NCBI GenBank assembly: GCA_937895465.1
Contig: CALAYY010000152.1
Span: 1 to 7,649 of the forward strand
Direction of reading: 5' to 3'
Source of the DNA: an uncultured Clostridia bacterium
GTDB lineage: Bacteria; Bacillota; Clostridia; Christensenellales; DUVY01
Length of the DNA: 7,649 bases
Both the position numbers and the translations under genes were made by a program. Position 1 is the stretch's first letter. Each line of letters starts with the position of its first letter. The notes under the pieces are model-generated. The model ran no database searches, was not told the origin of the DNA, and saw only the letters and a list, made by a program, of their open reading frames with translations. Shown piece by piece: positions 6,279-7,649 of this stretch.

Positions 6279-7512
6279 TTTTTTCTCCGCATATTACTTC
6301 AATATCACTCTTAATATCCCTTCCGTTAAGGATTATAGGCTGCATTTCACCGTGAATAAGGATATTGAAATTTTTATGATATATCTCTTTGCCTTTACAC
6401 CAAACACTGATAAAAGCAGGCTTTAGTCTTTTGTTAACACGTACATAAAGCTTAATATTATCTTCTGTTTTACGGATAATTTTGGGCATCGTATATTTGG
6501 TATCACCAACACTTTTTACATCAAAAATCGTTTCATCATGATAATAGCCGCTCATTGCATATTTTGCAGCACCAAGTCCGGCAATACGTGCTTCATCAGT
6601 TACATAGTCTGCAATGTCATGAACATATAAAACATTGCCGCAAGCGTATATCCCCTTTACAGATGTTTGACAGAACTGATCAGTTATTGCTCCCAAACTT
6701 GCAAAATTTAATTTGACGCCTGCATTTTTAGTAAGCTCGTTTTCAGGAACCAGCCCCGCAGCAAGCACAAGTGTATCACATTCTACTGTCTGAATTTTTT
6801 CATAATCAATTTTACCGTTTTCATCAATAGGCGCAACCTTAACACCTGTTAATCTTTCATTGCCCATTATTTCTACTATTTTGGTAGATAAAAGCATGGG
6901 AATATTTAGGTCATTTATACATTCAGCGACATTTCTTGATAAACCCATGTAGTAAGGGCGTGACTCAATCACCATCTTTACCTTTATGCCTTCATATGTA
7001 AAACGCCTAGCCATAATTAAACCTAAGTCATAAGTACCCATTATTACGATATTTTTGCCTACAAGCTTGCCATAAAGCTTTAACAGCCTTTGAGCCGTTC
7101 CTGCTGTAAAAATACCGCTTGGACGAGTTCCACCTATATCCAGAGCTCCACGCGGCTTTTCACGGCAGCCTTGTGCCAAGATAACCGCTTTTGCCTGTAT
7201 CTCTATAAGTCCGTGCTGCTCACTGATTGCAGTTACTAATAAATCATTGTCTACGCTTAACACATAAGTTTCATTCAAAATTTTAATATCATTGTCTATT
7301 TCTTCTATAATCTTATCAGCATATTCAGGACCTGAAAGTTCTTCATTATATAATCTTTGACCAAAACCAGTATGAATACACTGATTTAGTATTCCGCCCA
7401 AAATTTTTTCACGCTCTATTAAAACAATCCTTTTTGCTCCATTGCTCTTAGCTTCTTTGGCGGCTTCAATGCCGGCAGGTCCACCGCCTATTATACATAC
7501 ATCAGCCTTCAT
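6271..7512 (-). CDS. NAD(P)/FAD-dependent oxidoreductase of a GlpA-like dehydrogenase cluster
   Basis: This 413-residue flavoprotein is the middle member of the GlpA-like / FAD oxidoreductase / DUF1667 set. It probably relays electrons between the GlpA-like subunit and NAD(H) or a quinone. From the chosen start, the FAD-binding GGGPAG is at 9-14 and the family signature GGILNQCIHTGFG at 39-51. A second dinucleotide-binding unit begins at 155-164, and GIYACGN, a typical FAD-contact motif, is at 287-293. The second unit reads GTYDLG (159-164), where the family normally has GxGxxG (GSGDIG in relatives as I recall them), so the middle glycine is a tyrosine. About 80 residues after 330 form a C-terminal domain I cannot assign. 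I chose the ATG at 7512 because AGAGGAGG lies five bases upstream and MKADVCIIGGGPAG matches the family start. An ATG at 7533 would add seven residues, lie upstream of that site and encode part of it. It overlaps the upstream gene by 11 bases. Confidence 0.9.
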   Translation of the reverse strand: MKADVCIIGGGPAGIEAAKEAKSNGAKRIVLIEREKILGGILNQCIHTGFGQRLYNEELSGPEYADKIIEEIDNDIKILNETYVLSVDNDLLVTAISEQHGLIEIQAKAVILAQGCREKPRGALDIGGTRPSGIFTAGTAQRLLKLYGKLVGKNIVIMGTYDLGLIMARRFTYEGIKVKMVIESRPYYMGLSRNVAECINDLNIPMLLSTKIVEIMGNERLTGVKVAPIDENGKIDYEKIQTVECDTLVLAAGLVPENELTKNAGVKLNFASLGAITDQFCQTSVKGIYACGNVLYVHDIADYVTDEARIAGLGAAKYAMSGYYHDETIFDVKSVGDTKYTMPKIIRKTEDNIKLYVRVNKRLKPAFISVWCKGKEIYHKNFNILIHGEMQPIILNGRDIKSDIEVICGEKND

Positions 7513-7649
7513 TATTGCCTCCTCTAGCATCACCTGAAATTATGTAAGAATTGCCGCCAAACTTAGTTATTTCTTCAATTTTTACATTAAGTTCTCTTGC
7601 CATAATTTCCAGTATCTTGGGAGTGCAAAAAGACCCTTGACATCTGCCC
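7502..7649 (-). CDS. 3' end of a GlpA-like FAD-dependent glycerol-3-phosphate dehydrogenase with BFD [2Fe-2S] domain
   Basis: Only the last 48 codons are present; the 5' end lies beyond the window. The visible sequence begins GRCQGSFCTPKILEIMAREL, which matches the end of the BFD-like [2Fe-2S] domain at the C-terminus of many anaerobic GlpA-type proteins. The two cysteines (third and eighth visible residues) would be cluster ligands, and the other two should lie upstream. It ends in ...GGNNEG and a TGA that overlaps the start of the FAD oxidoreductase by 11 bases. From the family and the neighbours I infer oxidation of glycerol 3-phosphate to dihydroxyacetone phosphate, but another 2-hydroxy substrate is possible because the catalytic FAD domain is not visible. 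Other BFD-containing flavoproteins are an alternative; the downstream gene pair makes the GlpA-like reading the best one. Confidence 0.8.
   Translation of the reverse strand, partial: GRCQGSFCTPKILEIMARELNVKIEEITKFGGNSYIISGDARGGNNEG
7518..7525 (-). promoter_or_regulatory. Ribosome binding site deciding the FAD oxidoreductase start
   Basis: AGAGGAGG sits five bases before the ATG at 7512 and inside the end of the GlpA-like gene. It selects this ATG over the in-frame ATGs at 7533 and 7530, which lie upstream of it. Confidence 0.85.

Noticed and set aside
1..7649. CRISPR array, insertion sequence, prophage, tRNA or defence island
   Set aside because: No regularly spaced repeats, transposase or integrase motifs, terminal inverted repeats or tRNA-like sequence were seen; the window is almost entirely recognised housekeeping genes.

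Overview
The window is AT-rich chromosomal DNA, most likely from a low-GC anaerobic member of the Firmicutes (Clostridia-like). The reasons are the short HisG paired with HisZ, the three-gene FAD/DUF1667 cluster typical of such anaerobes, clear AGGAGG-type ribosome binding sites and a textbook sigma-A promoter. The species cannot be named from sequence alone. All eight genes lie on the minus strand and the window is almost fully coding; the longest gap is 98 bases. There is no tRNA, rRNA, mobile element, CRISPR array or phage gene.

Reading in the direction of transcription (right to left), the right end holds a three-gene redox block. It begins with the last 48 codons of a GlpA-like glycerol-3-phosphate dehydrogenase that carries a BFD-type [2Fe-2S] domain. 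Next come an NAD(P)/FAD-dependent oxidoreductase (7512-6271) and a small DUF1667 protein with four cysteines (6278-5925). Their ends overlap by 11 and 8 bases, so they are almost certainly co-translated. By family knowledge this block oxidises glycerol 3-phosphate or a similar substrate, moving electrons through flavin and Fe-S centres.

The middle holds a seven-helix PAQR/hemolysin-III membrane protein (trhA, 5882-5175), 42 bases after the DUF1667 gene and with a strong ribosome binding site. It is followed by the DNA helicase recG (5142-3136), which has no visible Shine-Dalgarno sequence and may have its own extended -10 promoter inside the end of trhA.

The left half is the start of a histidine biosynthesis operon, hisZ-hisG-hisD. 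It is driven by a perfect TTGACA-N17-TATAAT promoter in the recG-hisZ gap. HisZ and the short HisG form the two-part ATP phosphoribosyltransferase (first step of the pathway), and HisD catalyses the last step. The genes overlap by 8 and 4 bases. The hisD gene runs off the left edge about 25 residues before its normal end. The leader is only about 40 bases, too short for a T-box.

I see no convincing new multi-gene system. The points most worth checking are the uncharacterised DUF1667 Fe-S-like protein, an altered nucleotide-binding glycine motif in its partner, a DEQQ helicase box in RecG, and the promoter architecture in front of hisZ.
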